Source: Bacteroidales bacterium (lineage in GTDB: Bacteria > Bacteroidota > Bacteroidia > Bacteroidales > UBA1402). Taken from it: DNA of 64,000 nucleotides. Where the stretch lies: the NCBI GenBank assembly GCA_021373135.1, contig JAJFTH010000002.1, positions 1 through 64,000 of the forward strand, in the 5' to 3' direction. Below, one piece after another: positions 8,180-16,502 of this stretch (positions within the stretch are counted from its first letter, which is position 1; each line of letters starts with the position of its first letter). The position numbers and the translations under genes were made by a program. The notes under the pieces are model-generated. The model did not search any database. It was not told the origin of the DNA and saw nothing but the letters and a program-made list of their open reading frames with translations.

Positions 8180-8995
8180 CTATTTCAGACGGAAAACGAT
8201 GGGTAGGGTGTATTTTACCCGGATTGGTTTCCCGTGCTGTTTTGCAGGCTTCCATTTCGGAAGGGTATTGAGCACGCGGATTGCTTCTCTGTCGAGGTAC
8301 GGGTGAGCAGATTGTGTCACTTCTATCTGTTTCACGGATCCGTCTTTATCAATGATAAAGGTGCAAATGACGGTATTTTCAATTTTCTTGCTGGATGCCG
8401 CGTATGGGTATCTGAGATTTTTGTAGATGTATTCCATTAGACCGTCTTCTCCTCCGGGAAAGGAAGGCATTTGTTCTACGGTGAGGTAAAGTCCGTCATC
8501 AGACTCGCTTTCATCAACTTCTTCCTTTTTGGTCTCAGGCTTGGAAGTGGCAGTATCCGGCAGCAGATCTTCGGGAATGGGTTCATCAAGGTATGGTTCG
8601 TCAACGATGACCGGAATCCTTAATTTAATTTGCTCGGCAGTAAGTGGTTGCTCTTTGCTAATTTGGGGTGCCGCCTCAGCCTCAGCCTTCGCCGGTTTTG
8701 GTATATATTGTTTGGACAGTTGTTGCAATTCTACTTCCGTCAGACTTTCAGTGATATATTTATAATCTTCCAGGATATAATCAGATTCTGTATTTTGAAA
8801 GATATAGAATTCGATTTTATCAATCAGGATGGGGATGGAGACAAGCAAAGCAGCAGATAGGATGGTGATGATGAATGCCAGGATATGTCTTTTTGAAGAC
8901 GACTGTCGGATTCGATAGGCACCATATCGTTTGTTCCTGCCTTCAAAAACAAGGTCGCACCATTCTTTGGAATTTGTATTGATATATTTTCCCAC
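8180..8995 (-). CDS. tonB: TonB energy transducer
   Basis: This 271-residue inner-membrane protein passes proton-motive energy to outer-membrane TonB-dependent receptors. It has the N-terminal signature common in Bacteroidetes TonB proteins (LVFEGRNKRYGAYRIR, residues ~16-31). One membrane helix follows (HILAFIITILSAALLVSIPI). A periplasmic linker rich in Pro, Glu and Ala comes next. The C-terminal TonB domain (FPGGEDGLMEYIYKNLRYP ... VKYTLPIVFRLK) fills the last ~95 residues. No ExbB/ExbD genes are in the window. A receptor it could serve is encoded at 34.2 kb. Gene boundaries are clear; the divergent porQ promoter lies upstream. Confidence 0.92.
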   Translation of the reverse strand: MGKYINTNSKEWCDLVFEGRNKRYGAYRIRQSSSKRHILAFIITILSAALLVSIPILIDKIEFYIFQNTESDYILEDYKYITESLTEVELQQLSKQYIPKPAKAEAEAAPQISKEQPLTAEQIKLRIPVIVDEPYLDEPIPEDLLPDTATSKPETKKEEVDESESDDGLYLTVEQMPSFPGGEDGLMEYIYKNLRYPYAASSKKIENTVICTFIIDKDGSVKQIEVTQSAHPYLDREAIRVLNTLPKWKPAKQHGKPIRVKYTLPIVFRLK

Positions 8996-9131
8996 TTAAT
9001 TTTTATTCTGCTAATTCTTGCCCACAAAAGTACAACTAAATCTTTAGCAAGGAGGCCAAGATTAAAGACAAAAGTTTTATTCTGATATAAATTTGATTTA
9101 AAAAAGGGAAACCTCAATCCTTAACATCACT

Positions 9132-9159
9132 TTTGTAGTAGAAAAAATCTGTATCTTTG
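9132..9159 (+). promoter_or_regulatory. promoter of porQ-cmk-ispH
   Basis: TTTG at 9132-9135 and TATCTTTG at 9152-9159 match the Bacteroidetes -33 and -7 elements with a 20-bp offset. The porQ start codon lies 25 bp after the -7 box. Confidence 0.7.
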
Positions 9160-9184
9160 AGGGCTTTTAGAAAAAACAGAGAAG

Positions 9185-10195
9185 ATGCTTCGTAAATCGT
9201 GGATGTGTATCCTTCTGACTTTTTTGTCTTGGTCGCTATATGCTCAAAGCGGTGAGGACCTGTATCAGTTTCTGAATCTTCCCACTTCTGTTTCTGCTTC
9301 CGGAGTTGGCGGCAATTCGGTCTCTTCTGTGGAAAAGGATTTGAATTTGACCTTTCACAATCCTGCTATTTTATCTACTGAAATGAACAATGATTTTTCG
9401 GTGGGGTATATGCATTATATCTCTGATATCAATGCGGGTTCTGTTGCTTATGCCCGGAAAATTGACGACAAAAGGACGTGGATGGTGGGTGTGCGTTACG
9501 TGGATTATGGTTCCATGTTGTGGACTACTGCAGAAAATGAGATTTTGGGCGATACTTATGCTCAGGATCTGGCTTTGACAGGTGCTTATTCCTGGATGTT
9601 GTCAGAGTACTGGAGGGCTGGTGGCGGGGTGAGTTTAATCTACTCTGTTTTGGATGAATATACATCTTTTGCTCTTGCGGTTGACCTTGGTCTTTATTAC
9701 AATGATCCCGAACATTTTCTTTCAGCAGGTTTTGTCCTTAAGAATCTTGGATCGCAGATTGTATCTTATGATGGAAATTATGAAAAGATGCCCTGGGATG
9801 TACAATTTGGAGTGTCCAAGAAACTGGCGCATGCACCTTTTCGGTTTACAATGACGGTGCAAAATCTGAATAACCTGAAACTCCCCTATGAGGAAGATGA
9901 GGCGACAGAACTTGCAAGTCCGGTTTCCAAAAGCTTTGCAACCACACTTTTCAGGCATCTTTTACTTGGAGTTGAATTCGTTCCATCTGATCAATTTCTG
10001 TTGAGTCTTGGCTATAATTATCGCAGGATATCAGAATTGAGCATCAATCAGCGTACTTCTTTCGGTGGGTTTACGGTAGGTTTTTCCACTCGTGTCAAAA
10101 ATTTGCGCATAGGAGCTTCTTATGCAAAGTATCATATTGCAGGAGGCTCCTTACAAATGACGTTGGGTATGAATATGAATAAATTCGGATTATGA
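9185..10195 (+). CDS. porQ: PorQ-like type IX secretion outer-membrane protein
   Basis: This 336-residue protein has a signal peptide (MLRKSWMCILLTFLSWSLYAQ) followed by a PorV/PorQ-like barrel of the FadL-related group. Family marks are the early SVSASGVGGNSVS and the HNPAIL segment. PorQ is a T9SS accessory protein of the outer membrane, needed with PorU/PorV for maturation of exported proteins in Porphyromonas. Its stop overlaps the cmk start by 4 bp (ATGA), the usual porQ-cmk arrangement in this phylum. It follows a good promoter at 9132-9159. Together with the PorE-like and PorT-like genes here it shows that the host has type IX secretion. Confidence 0.88.
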   Translation: MLRKSWMCILLTFLSWSLYAQSGEDLYQFLNLPTSVSASGVGGNSVSSVEKDLNLTFHNPAILSTEMNNDFSVGYMHYISDINAGSVAYARKIDDKRTWMVGVRYVDYGSMLWTTAENEILGDTYAQDLALTGAYSWMLSEYWRAGGGVSLIYSVLDEYTSFALAVDLGLYYNDPEHFLSAGFVLKNLGSQIVSYDGNYEKMPWDVQFGVSKKLAHAPFRFTMTVQNLNNLKLPYEEDEATELASPVSKSFATTLFRHLLLGVEFVPSDQFLLSLGYNYRRISELSINQRTSFGGFTVGFSTRVKNLRIGASYAKYHIAGGSLQMTLGMNMNKFGL

Positions 10196-10884
10196 GAAAA
10201 CTGATTATAGCGGTGGATGGCTTTTCGTCTTGTGGCAAGAGTACCATGGCAAAAGCCTTGGCAAAGACGTTGGGCTATACGTATATTGACAGTGGGGCGA
10301 TGTATCGGGCACTTAGCCTTTATTGTCTCCGGAACGGCCTGATGAAGGATGGTTCAATAGATGAGCCTGCTTTGATGGCGGCTCTTGATGGCATCGAGAT
10401 CACCTTTGAAAAAAATGCGGAAGGTGTTTCTCAGACTTATCTGAACGGAGAAAACGTGGAAAACGAAATTCGAAATCTGGAAGTTTCGAATGCCGTCAGC
10501 ATAGTCAGTGCTGTTGGCTTTGTCCGTAAGGCTTTGGTAGCTCTACAACGCAAATTGAGTGTAGGAGGAGGTGTTGTCATGGATGGCAGGGATATCGGAA
10601 CAGTGGTTTTCCCGAATGCAGACTTGAAACTGTTTGTGACTGCCGATGCTAAAGTTCGTGCAAAAAGGCGTTATGATGAATTGGTGGAAAAAGGGCAGCC
10701 GGAAGACTTTGAAGCCATTCTTGCCAATATTGAATGGCGTGATAAGTTGGATCAGACCCGTGCTGTGAGCCCTTTGAAAAAGGCTGATGATGCAGTCGTA
10801 TTAGATAATGGGAATATGACGATAGAAGAACAGGATGCTTGGCTTCTGGAACAAGTAAACAGAAAAATTTATGGCAATTATTGA
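10192..10884 (+). CDS. cmk: (d)CMP kinase
   Basis: This 230-residue cytidylate kinase converts CMP and dCMP to the diphosphates with ATP. The P-loop reads GFSSCGKST (residues 10-18), with a cysteine where a glycine or alanine is more usual. It is followed by the CMP-binding DSGAMYRAL segment, MDGRDIGTVVFPNADLKLFVTAD and the R-rich lid (RAKRRYDEL). The start ATG overlaps the porQ stop (ATGA). Its own 3' end overlaps ispH by 14 bp, so porQ, cmk and ispH form one tightly packed unit. Length is normal. Confidence 0.95.
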   Translation: MRKLIIAVDGFSSCGKSTMAKALAKTLGYTYIDSGAMYRALSLYCLRNGLMKDGSIDEPALMAALDGIEITFEKNAEGVSQTYLNGENVENEIRNLEVSNAVSIVSAVGFVRKALVALQRKLSVGGGVVMDGRDIGTVVFPNADLKLFVTADAKVRAKRRYDELVEKGQPEDFEAILANIEWRDKLDQTRAVSPLKKADDAVVLDNGNMTIEEQDAWLLEQVNRKIYGNY

Positions 10885-11740
10885 AATTGATACCCATTCC
10901 GGCTTTTGTCTGGGTGTGGTGAATGCCATCAAAAAAGCGGAAGATTTTTTGGAAGGTCATGACACTTTATATAGTTTGGGCGATATCGTCCACAACAACA
11001 AAGAAGTGGAAAGGCTTGAGTCAAAAGGGATGAAGACCATCACACGTGAGCAGATGCTTGAAATGCATCATACGGATATTCTTTTCAGGGCGCATGGGGA
11101 GCCACCTGTAACTTACGAGAAAGCAAAAGAGCTTGGACTGAGGCTGATTGATGCCACTTGCCCGGTGGTGCTGAGTTTGCAGGCTAAAGTCCGGATAAAA
11201 TATAAAGAATTAAAAGATACGGATACACAGTTGGTCCTTTTTGGTAAGAAAGGTCATGCAGAGGTGATTGGGTTGTTGGGACAAACGGAAAATACAGCCA
11301 TTGTTCTGGAAGATTTGTCTGATGCCGGTCTTTTGGATTTTTCAAAGCCCATTGTTCTTTTTTCGCAGACCACCAAGTCGCTCGAAGAATTTCAGGCTTT
11401 GGTTTCTTTGCTTAGAGCATCCATGAATCCGGGCGTTCCTTTTGAGTATCATGATACGATATGTCGTCAGGTTGCCAATCGGATGCCGCTCATCCGGGAT
11501 TTTGCCAAACGACATGACTGTATTTTGTTTGTAAGCGGAGCCAAGAGCTCAAACGGAAAGGCACTTTATGACGCCTGTCATAGTGAAAATGCCAGGACAT
11601 TTTTTATCACAGGTCCGGATGATGTGCTCCCTTCCATGTTTTCCGAGAGTGACAGGATAGGTATTTGCGGTGCGACTTCTACTCCGGTTTGGTTGATGGA
11701 GGACGTCAAAAAACAAGTTGAAAAATGGTTGTCCGTTTGA
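10871..11740 (+). CDS. ispH: 4-hydroxy-3-methylbut-2-enyl diphosphate reductase
   Basis: This 289-residue iron-sulfur enzyme makes IPP and DMAPP in the last step of the MEP pathway. The three cluster cysteines are present at C13 (SGFCLGV), C97 (DATCPVV) and C199 (DTICRQV), matching the spacing of E. coli C12, C96 and C197. The active-site segments FRAHGEPP and SGAKSSNGKAL are also intact. The start overlaps the cmk 3' end by 14 bp, so translation is probably coupled. It could feed the prenyl synthase encoded at 7.1-8.1 kb. Confidence 0.96.
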   Translation: MAIIEIDTHSGFCLGVVNAIKKAEDFLEGHDTLYSLGDIVHNNKEVERLESKGMKTITREQMLEMHHTDILFRAHGEPPVTYEKAKELGLRLIDATCPVVLSLQAKVRIKYKELKDTDTQLVLFGKKGHAEVIGLLGQTENTAIVLEDLSDAGLLDFSKPIVLFSQTTKSLEEFQALVSLLRASMNPGVPFEYHDTICRQVANRMPLIRDFAKRHDCILFVSGAKSSNGKALYDACHSENARTFFITGPDDVLPSMFSESDRIGICGATSTPVWLMEDVKKQVEKWLSV

Positions 11741-11858
11741 TAAAAAGAGTATATTTGTCTTTTGGTTTTTGTATAGGCTCCTTATTCTAAACTGTCTTTT
11801 TTAGTGATGCTGATTAAGAATTTAGAATGGTTTTATTTATTAATTTAAGGTATTCATT

Positions 11859-12839
11859 ATGTCTGAAATCAGAACTATTGGTATTTTAACTTCGGGCGGA
11901 GACGCTCCCGGTATGAATGCAGCTATCCGTGCATTGACCCGTACTGCAATTTTCAATAACTTTAGGGTAAAAGCTATTTTTCGTGGTTATAAAGGTCTGA
12001 TAACCGGAGAAATCAGTGAGTTTAAGACTCAAAATGTCAGCAATATCATACAACAAGGCGGAACGATACTTAAAACGGCTCGTAGTGAAGAATTCCGTAC
12101 TCCGGAAGGTCGGATGCTTGCTTATGAAACGCTGGTTCGCGAAGAGATTGATGCTCTTATTGTTGTTGGTGGTGACGGTACTTTGACCGGTGCCCGCATT
12201 TTCGCTTCAGAATTCAATTATCCGATTGTAGGTGTTCCGGGTACGATAGACAATGATATTTATGGTACGGATGCAACCATCGGTTATGATACGGCTTTGA
12301 ATACCATTATTGAAGCTGTCGATAAGATTCGGGATACTGCTTCTTCTCATGATCGCCTTTTCTTTATAGAGGTGATGGGACGGGATGCCGGTTTTCTTGC
12401 TTTGAACGGTGCCATTGCTTCCGGAGCGGAAGCGGCAATTATTCCTGAAATCGCAACTGAAGTCGATCAATTGGAGGAACTTATCAAGAATGGTTTCAGA
12501 AAAACAAAGAACAGTAGCATCGTTTTGGTAGCGGAAAGTGACATCACCGGTGGTGCCATGCATTATGCCGATCGTGTGAAAAAAGAATATCCGGAATATG
12601 ATGTACGTGTTGTCATTTTGGGTCATGTTCAACGCGGTGGATCTCCGTCAGCTTATGACCGTATCTTGGCCAGTCGTCTTGGAAATGCTGCCATTGAGGC
12701 GTTGATTGAAGGGCAGCGTAATGTCATGGTGGGTATCGATGATGATAAAGTTGTATATGTGCCTTTCACTCAGGCTATTAAAAATGACAAGCCGATTGAT
12801 AAGGATCTGCTGAAGGTTTTGAGAACACTTTCCATCTAA
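11859..12839 (+). CDS. pfkA: ATP-dependent 6-phosphofructokinase
   Basis: This 326-residue enzyme phosphorylates fructose 6-phosphate in glycolysis. [14 protein letters not shown] (residues 11-24) and [14 protein letters not shown] (125-138) are the nucleotide and sugar phosphate sites. Two positions separate ATP from pyrophosphate users. Here GGDGT (104-108) has glycine rather than aspartate in its fourth position, and PGTIDND has glycine rather than lysine after the proline, so ATP is the expected donor. The gene is alone, with 118 bp upstream and a shared terminator with convergent meaB downstream. Confidence 0.96.
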   Translation: MSEIRTIGILTSGGDAPGMNAAIRALTRTAIFNNFRVKAIFRGYKGLITGEISEFKTQNVSNIIQQGGTILKTARSEEFRTPEGRMLAYETLVREEIDALIVVGGDGTLTGARIFASEFNYPIVGVPGTIDNDIYGTDATIGYDTALNTIIEAVDKIRDTASSHDRLFFIEVMGRDAGFLALNGAIASGAEAAIIPEIATEVDQLEELIKNGFRKTKNSSIVLVAESDITGGAMHYADRVKKEYPEYDVRVVILGHVQRGGSPSAYDRILASRLGNAAIEALIEGQRNVMVGIDDDKVVYVPFTQAIKNDKPIDKDLLKVLRTLSI

Positions 12840-12859
12840 AAAAGTAGATGTATTTATTG

Positions 12860-12897
12860 AAAAAAGCCGTTTCAAAAGTATTTTGAGCGGCTTTTTT
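12860..12897. terminator. bidirectional terminator between pfkA and meaB
   Basis: AAAAAAGCCG and CGGCTTTTTT form a perfect 10-bp stem with an 18-base loop. It serves both convergent genes, and its right edge overlaps the meaB stop codon. Confidence 0.85.
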
Positions 12898-13981
12898 AGT
12901 GTTTGTAATATTTCGTCAGAAGTTCATGAGCGGCTGCAAAGGAACTGATCTCATTATTCAGCACTTGCTGTTCCTTGACGGAAAGTAGTTTTTGAATCTG
13001 TTCATTCTGATAAAAACGTTTGCGAAGTTGCTCATTGATGCTTTCATACATCCAGTATTTAGCCTGTGAAGCTCTTTTATGTTCGAAATAATGGTTTGCT
13101 TTGGTGAAAGTGATATATCTGTAAACCATTTCTAAGACTTCAGGGACGCCACGACCTGTCAGTCCTGAATAAGTCAGGACTTCGGGACTCCATCCGGATT
13201 CATGTCCTGGAAAAAGATGCAACGCATTTTTGTATTGAGCCTGGGTCAATTTGGCCTTTTCCATATTGTCTCCGTCGGCCTTGTTGATGATGATGCCGTC
13301 GGCCATCTCCATGATGCCTCGCTTGATGCCCTGCAATTCGTCGCCGCCTCCTGTCAGTTGAATGAGCAGGAAAAAATCGACCATGGAATGGACAGCTGTT
13401 TCAGATTGCCCGACACCGACTGTTTCTACAAAAATGGTGTCGAATCCTGCGGCTTCGCAAAGAACGATGGTCTCCCGGGTTTTTCTTGCGACACCTCCCA
13501 AAGATCCGGCTGCAGGAGAAGGGCGGATAAAAGCGTTTTTCTGGATGGATAATTCTTCCATTCTGGTTTTGTCTCCCAGTATGCTACCTTTGGATCGCTC
13601 ACTGCTTGGGTCGATGGCTAAAACGGCGAGTTTTTTCCCGGATCGGATGATTTGCATACCAAAAGATTCGATGGAAGTGCTTTTTCCGGATCCCGGTACT
13701 CCTGTAATGCCTACCCGAACGGACGCTCCTGCGTATGGCAGACATTTTTCAATAATTTCCTGTGCTTTTTGCTGATGGTCAAAACGGGCACTTTCAATCA
13801 GCGTGACAGCCTGGCTTAATATCACCATATTTCCTTGAAGAATGCCTTCTACGTATTCGGATACGCTATAATCTTTTTTACGTATCGTTCTGATGCGGTA
13901 TGGATTTACGATAGGAGGCTGTTCAATGCCTTTACTAACCGATAAACCTTTGTATTTTTTATCGTTTTCAGGGTGTTTCAT
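12896..13981 (-). CDS. meaB: MeaB/ArgK-family GTPase, methylmalonyl-CoA mutase chaperone
   Basis: This 361-residue G3E-family GTPase protects and reloads the adenosylcobalamin cofactor of methylmalonyl-CoA mutase. The P-loop is GITGVPGSGKST (91-102), followed by LAVLAIDPSSERSKGSILGDKTRM (family signature) and the GTPase motifs ETVGVGQSE and NKADG. In Bacteroidales the mutase serves the succinate-propionate pathway; the mutase genes are not in this window. The start overlaps the DUF1573 gene by 4 bp, so it is the last gene of the thyA-folA-DUF1573-meaB unit. Length is usual. Confidence 0.92.
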   Translation of the reverse strand: MKHPENDKKYKGLSVSKGIEQPPIVNPYRIRTIRKKDYSVSEYVEGILQGNMVILSQAVTLIESARFDHQQKAQEIIEKCLPYAGASVRVGITGVPGSGKSTSIESFGMQIIRSGKKLAVLAIDPSSERSKGSILGDKTRMEELSIQKNAFIRPSPAAGSLGGVARKTRETIVLCEAAGFDTIFVETVGVGQSETAVHSMVDFFLLIQLTGGGDELQGIKRGIMEMADGIIINKADGDNMEKAKLTQAQYKNALHLFPGHESGWSPEVLTYSGLTGRGVPEVLEMVYRYITFTKANHYFEHKRASQAKYWMYESINEQLRKRFYQNEQIQKLLSVKEQQVLNNEISSFAAAHELLTKYYKH

Positions 13982-15069
13982 TTTTTGTCTTTGACCAGAG
14001 CGGTGACGAGAACTCTATTAAGGCTATTGTTCGGATCGTTGGTAAAGATGGAAATGCGATGTGCCACATGACCGCTGAAAGTTCCGGCATAAAAGTCAAC
14101 TTTCATTTTGATGGTTTTTCCGGCCTGTATCTCTTTTTTTTCCGGTGTAACTTTGATGCCATCATAATCGGTCATTATTTTACGAATATATAAAGGCGAT
14201 TGACCATCGTTTGTCAGTGAAAGGGCTGTTGTTTTGTTTGATTCGGCCATCATGATTCCGAAGTTGATGCGATTGTCTGAGTATGTGGCTTTTGGTGCTT
14301 TAGCAAGTTCTGCCGAACTCAAATGTGAAAAATCTTCTGTGATAAATGCACTGACCTGTATTTTGTTATTCAGGTTTGCCTTGTTATCCGGGTCTGTGAC
14401 TACATAAAAAAAGTCTTGTCTTTTCCCATAGTCTTTGGCCAATTTGGGGGTGTATTTGATGGTCAGCATGCCGGCCTCGTTGGCTCCCAAAGTCGATTTG
14501 GAGGGGATAATCCGGATATGTTTGGGCACTTTGTAAAAGGATATGTTGACAGGAAATGTGTTTGTGTTGATCATATCGATGGTTTCGGTGCGTACGCTAC
14601 CGATTTTTGCGTCAAGCAAGGATAGACTGCCTCGGCTTAGACGTAAGCCTTGTATGTCCTTTGGGTATAATACTTCTGCATTTTGCTGTTTGGATATGAC
14701 TTTCCCCTTGATGATAAGCATAATGACGGGTGAATCGATATCATTGCAGTAGATGGTGATAGATTTGTGAAAAGATCCCGGCCTTCCTACCGTATTGTAA
14801 GTCACCTTGATAGAGCTTGATGCCCCTGCTGCAATGGGTTCCTTGGAGTGAACAGGAGTGGTACACCCACAGGATGCAATGGCTTTGTGAATGACCAAAG
14901 GGCCGGTTCCGGTATTCGTGAACATGAAGTCATAAGTGGCGGTCTTGCTCTCTTCCGTGATTTCACCGAAATCATGGATTTTTGTTTTAAAGCTGATGTT
15001 TGCGCCATTTTTTGCGTTGCAAAAGGTACAAATCAGCAAAATGGTAAAAGGCAATACAATTTTTTTCAT
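13978..15069 (-). CDS. secreted DUF1573-domain protein
   Basis: This 363-residue exported protein starts with a signal peptide (MKKIVLPFTILLICTFCNA). It then carries at least two and probably three immunoglobulin-like DUF1573 modules. The first shows the family motif ISFKTKIHDFGEI...ASCGCTTP; the last reads RINFGIMMAESNKTTALSL. DUF1573 proteins are very common in Bacteroidetes and probably periplasmic or envelope-bound; no biochemical role is established. It overlaps folA and meaB by 4 bp at each end (ATGA), so it sits inside a folate/thymidylate operon without an obvious functional reason. Confidence 0.88.
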   Translation of the reverse strand: MKKIVLPFTILLICTFCNAKNGANISFKTKIHDFGEITEESKTATYDFMFTNTGTGPLVIHKAIASCGCTTPVHSKEPIAAGASSSIKVTYNTVGRPGSFHKSITIYCNDIDSPVIMLIIKGKVISKQQNAEVLYPKDIQGLRLSRGSLSLLDAKIGSVRTETIDMINTNTFPVNISFYKVPKHIRIIPSKSTLGANEAGMLTIKYTPKLAKDYGKRQDFFYVVTDPDNKANLNNKIQVSAFITEDFSHLSSAELAKAPKATYSDNRINFGIMMAESNKTTALSLTNDGQSPLYIRKIMTDYDGIKVTPEKKEIQAGKTIKMKVDFYAGTFSGHVAHRISIFTNDPNNSLNRVLVTALVKDKK

Positions 15070-15560
15070 CTTTTTAATATTTTTCTTGTATAATTCTCGT
15101 AAGAAAATGCCGGTACATCATAGGATGCATCATGCGGTTCTGTAAAGGTTTTTTCCCATTGGCTGTAATCTATTTCCGGGAAAAAAGTGTCTGCTTCAAA
15201 ATCAGCGTGAATCTTGGTGAGATAAAGCTTGTCGACAAGGGGGTATGCCTGCCTGTAAATCATGGCTCCGCCAATGAAGAACACTTTTTCGTCTGTAGAA
15301 CACATTCCCAGTGCTTCCTCAATGGAATGGGCGGTTTCGCATCCTTTGAACGTTTCTTCATCTGGGCTGAGTACGATGTTTCTGCGATTTGGCAGTGCCC
15401 CTTTGGGTAAAGAGAAGAATGTATTTCTGCCCATGATGACGGTATGTCCGTTGGTGATGGCTTTGAAGTGCTTCAGGTCATCCGGCAGGTGACAAAGTAG
15501 TCCGTTGTTTTTACCGATGGCGTTTTGATGGGCTATAGCGACAATAATTCCTGTTTCCAT
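15066..15560 (-). CDS. folA: dihydrofolate reductase
   Basis: This 164-residue enzyme regenerates tetrahydrofolate from the dihydrofolate released by thymidylate synthase. Family marks are IVAIAHQNAIGKNNGLLCHLPDDLKHFK (with the catalytic acidic residue in LPDDL), HTVIMGRNTFFSLP and FFIGGAMIYRQA. It follows thyA by 9 bp and overlaps the DUF1573 gene by 4 bp, so it is expressed with thyA and would share regulation by the 94-bp leader element in front of thyA. Confidence 0.95.
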   Translation of the reverse strand: METGIIVAIAHQNAIGKNNGLLCHLPDDLKHFKAITNGHTVIMGRNTFFSLPKGALPNRRNIVLSPDEETFKGCETAHSIEEALGMCSTDEKVFFIGGAMIYRQAYPLVDKLYLTKIHADFEADTFFPEIDYSQWEKTFTEPHDASYDVPAFSYENYTRKILKR

Positions 15561-15569
15561 AATGGTGTT

Positions 15570-16364
15570 TTATACGGCAACCGTAGCTTTGATGTGCGGA
15601 TGTGGGTTATAGTTTTCCAATATGAAATCTTCGTATGAAAAACCAAAAATATCTTTTATCTCGGGATTGATTCTCATGGTCGGCAACGGCCTTGGTTCCC
15701 GACTCAGTTGCTCCTTCACCTGTTCCAGATGATTGCTGTAAATGTGGGCATCACCAAGGGTATGGACGAAATCGCCGGCTTTCAGGCCTGTCACTTGTGC
15801 CATCATTTGAAGCAACAAAGCATAAGAGGCAATGTTGAAAGGCACTCCTATAAAAATGTCGGCACTGCGCTGATAAAGCTGCAGGCTGAGTTTTCCGTCA
15901 GCTACGTAAAATTGAAAGAAAGCATGGCAGGGCGGCAGGTTCATGTTTGGCAAATCGGCCACATTCCAGGCACTGACAATGATTCGGCGGGAATCGGGAT
16001 TGGTCTTGATGGTATGTACTGCTTCTGAAATTTGGTCAATGCTTCCACCTTTATAATCAGGCCAGGATCGCCATTGATAGCCGTATATATGACCGAGATT
16101 TCCGTCTTCGTCAGCCCATTCATTCCAAATCCTGACACCGTTGTCCTGGAGATAACGGGCATTCGTGTCTCCCTTCAAAAACCAAAGAAGTTCGTAGATG
16201 ATGGATTTCAGATGTAATTTTTTGGTGGTCAGGCAGGGAAAACCATCATCCATTTTGAAACGCATTTGATGGCCGAAAACGCTTAAAGTACCTGTTCCGG
16301 TACGGTCTTCTTTGTGTACTCCTTCGTCCAACACGCGTTGTAAAAGGTCTAAATATTGTTTCAT
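15570..16364 (-). CDS. thyA: thymidylate synthase
   Basis: This 264-residue enzyme methylates dUMP to dTMP with methylene-tetrahydrofolate. The start at ATG 16364 ([15 protein letters not shown]) gives exactly the E. coli length and puts the catalytic cysteine at residue 146 ([10 protein letters not shown]), as in E. coli. The frame is open 16 codons further up, but those codons belong to the 94-bp leader element, not to ThyA. Other marks are [13 protein letters not shown] and the C-terminal [10 protein letters not shown]. It heads the thyA-folA-DUF1573-meaB unit. Its 5' leader is the repeated element found also before topB, so expression may be controlled there. Confidence 0.96.
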   Translation of the reverse strand: MKQYLDLLQRVLDEGVHKEDRTGTGTLSVFGHQMRFKMDDGFPCLTTKKLHLKSIIYELLWFLKGDTNARYLQDNGVRIWNEWADEDGNLGHIYGYQWRSWPDYKGGSIDQISEAVHTIKTNPDSRRIIVSAWNVADLPNMNLPPCHAFFQFYVADGKLSLQLYQRSADIFIGVPFNIASYALLLQMMAQVTGLKAGDFVHTLGDAHIYSNHLEQVKEQLSREPRPLPTMRINPEIKDIFGFSYEDFILENYNPHPHIKATVAV

Positions 16365-16455
16365 CTGATAATCATTTTTTCGTCCAAGGTCAGATGGAAC
16401 TCGCATGTTCATTTTATCATAAACCCGGAGGTTCTTACAAACATGCTCGTTTCAT
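16362..16455 (-). promoter_or_regulatory. 94-bp leader element, copy 1 (ends on thyA start codon)
   Basis: Read leftward, it begins ATGAAACGAGCATG at 16455 and ends with TTATCAG followed by the thyA ATG. It has 11 differences from copy 2 and no indels. It encodes an initial micro-ORF of six codons (MKRACL, stop). The second reading frame is interrupted at codon 12 (TGG to TGA), but its final TGA still overlaps the thyA start as ATGA. Alternatives are a structured RNA or a dispersed repeat. Confidence 0.75.
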
Positions 16456-16476
16456 AGGAATATATCGTTCGGATGA

Positions 16477-16484
16477 CAAACCTA
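16477..16484 (-). promoter_or_regulatory. -7 box of the thyA operon
   Basis: TAGGTTTG on the minus strand fits TAnnTTTG. It lies 21 bp before the 94-bp element, so transcription would start about 14 bp before the element, placing it in the 5' untranslated leader. Confidence 0.6.
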
Positions 16485-16502
16485 CGTAAAAAAAATGAGT
16501 AT

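Noticed and set aside
16365-16412. N-terminal extension of ThyA ([12 protein letters not shown])
   Set aside because: The extra codons are the 94-bp repeated element. ATG 16364 gives the exact E. coli length and puts the catalytic cysteine at 146.
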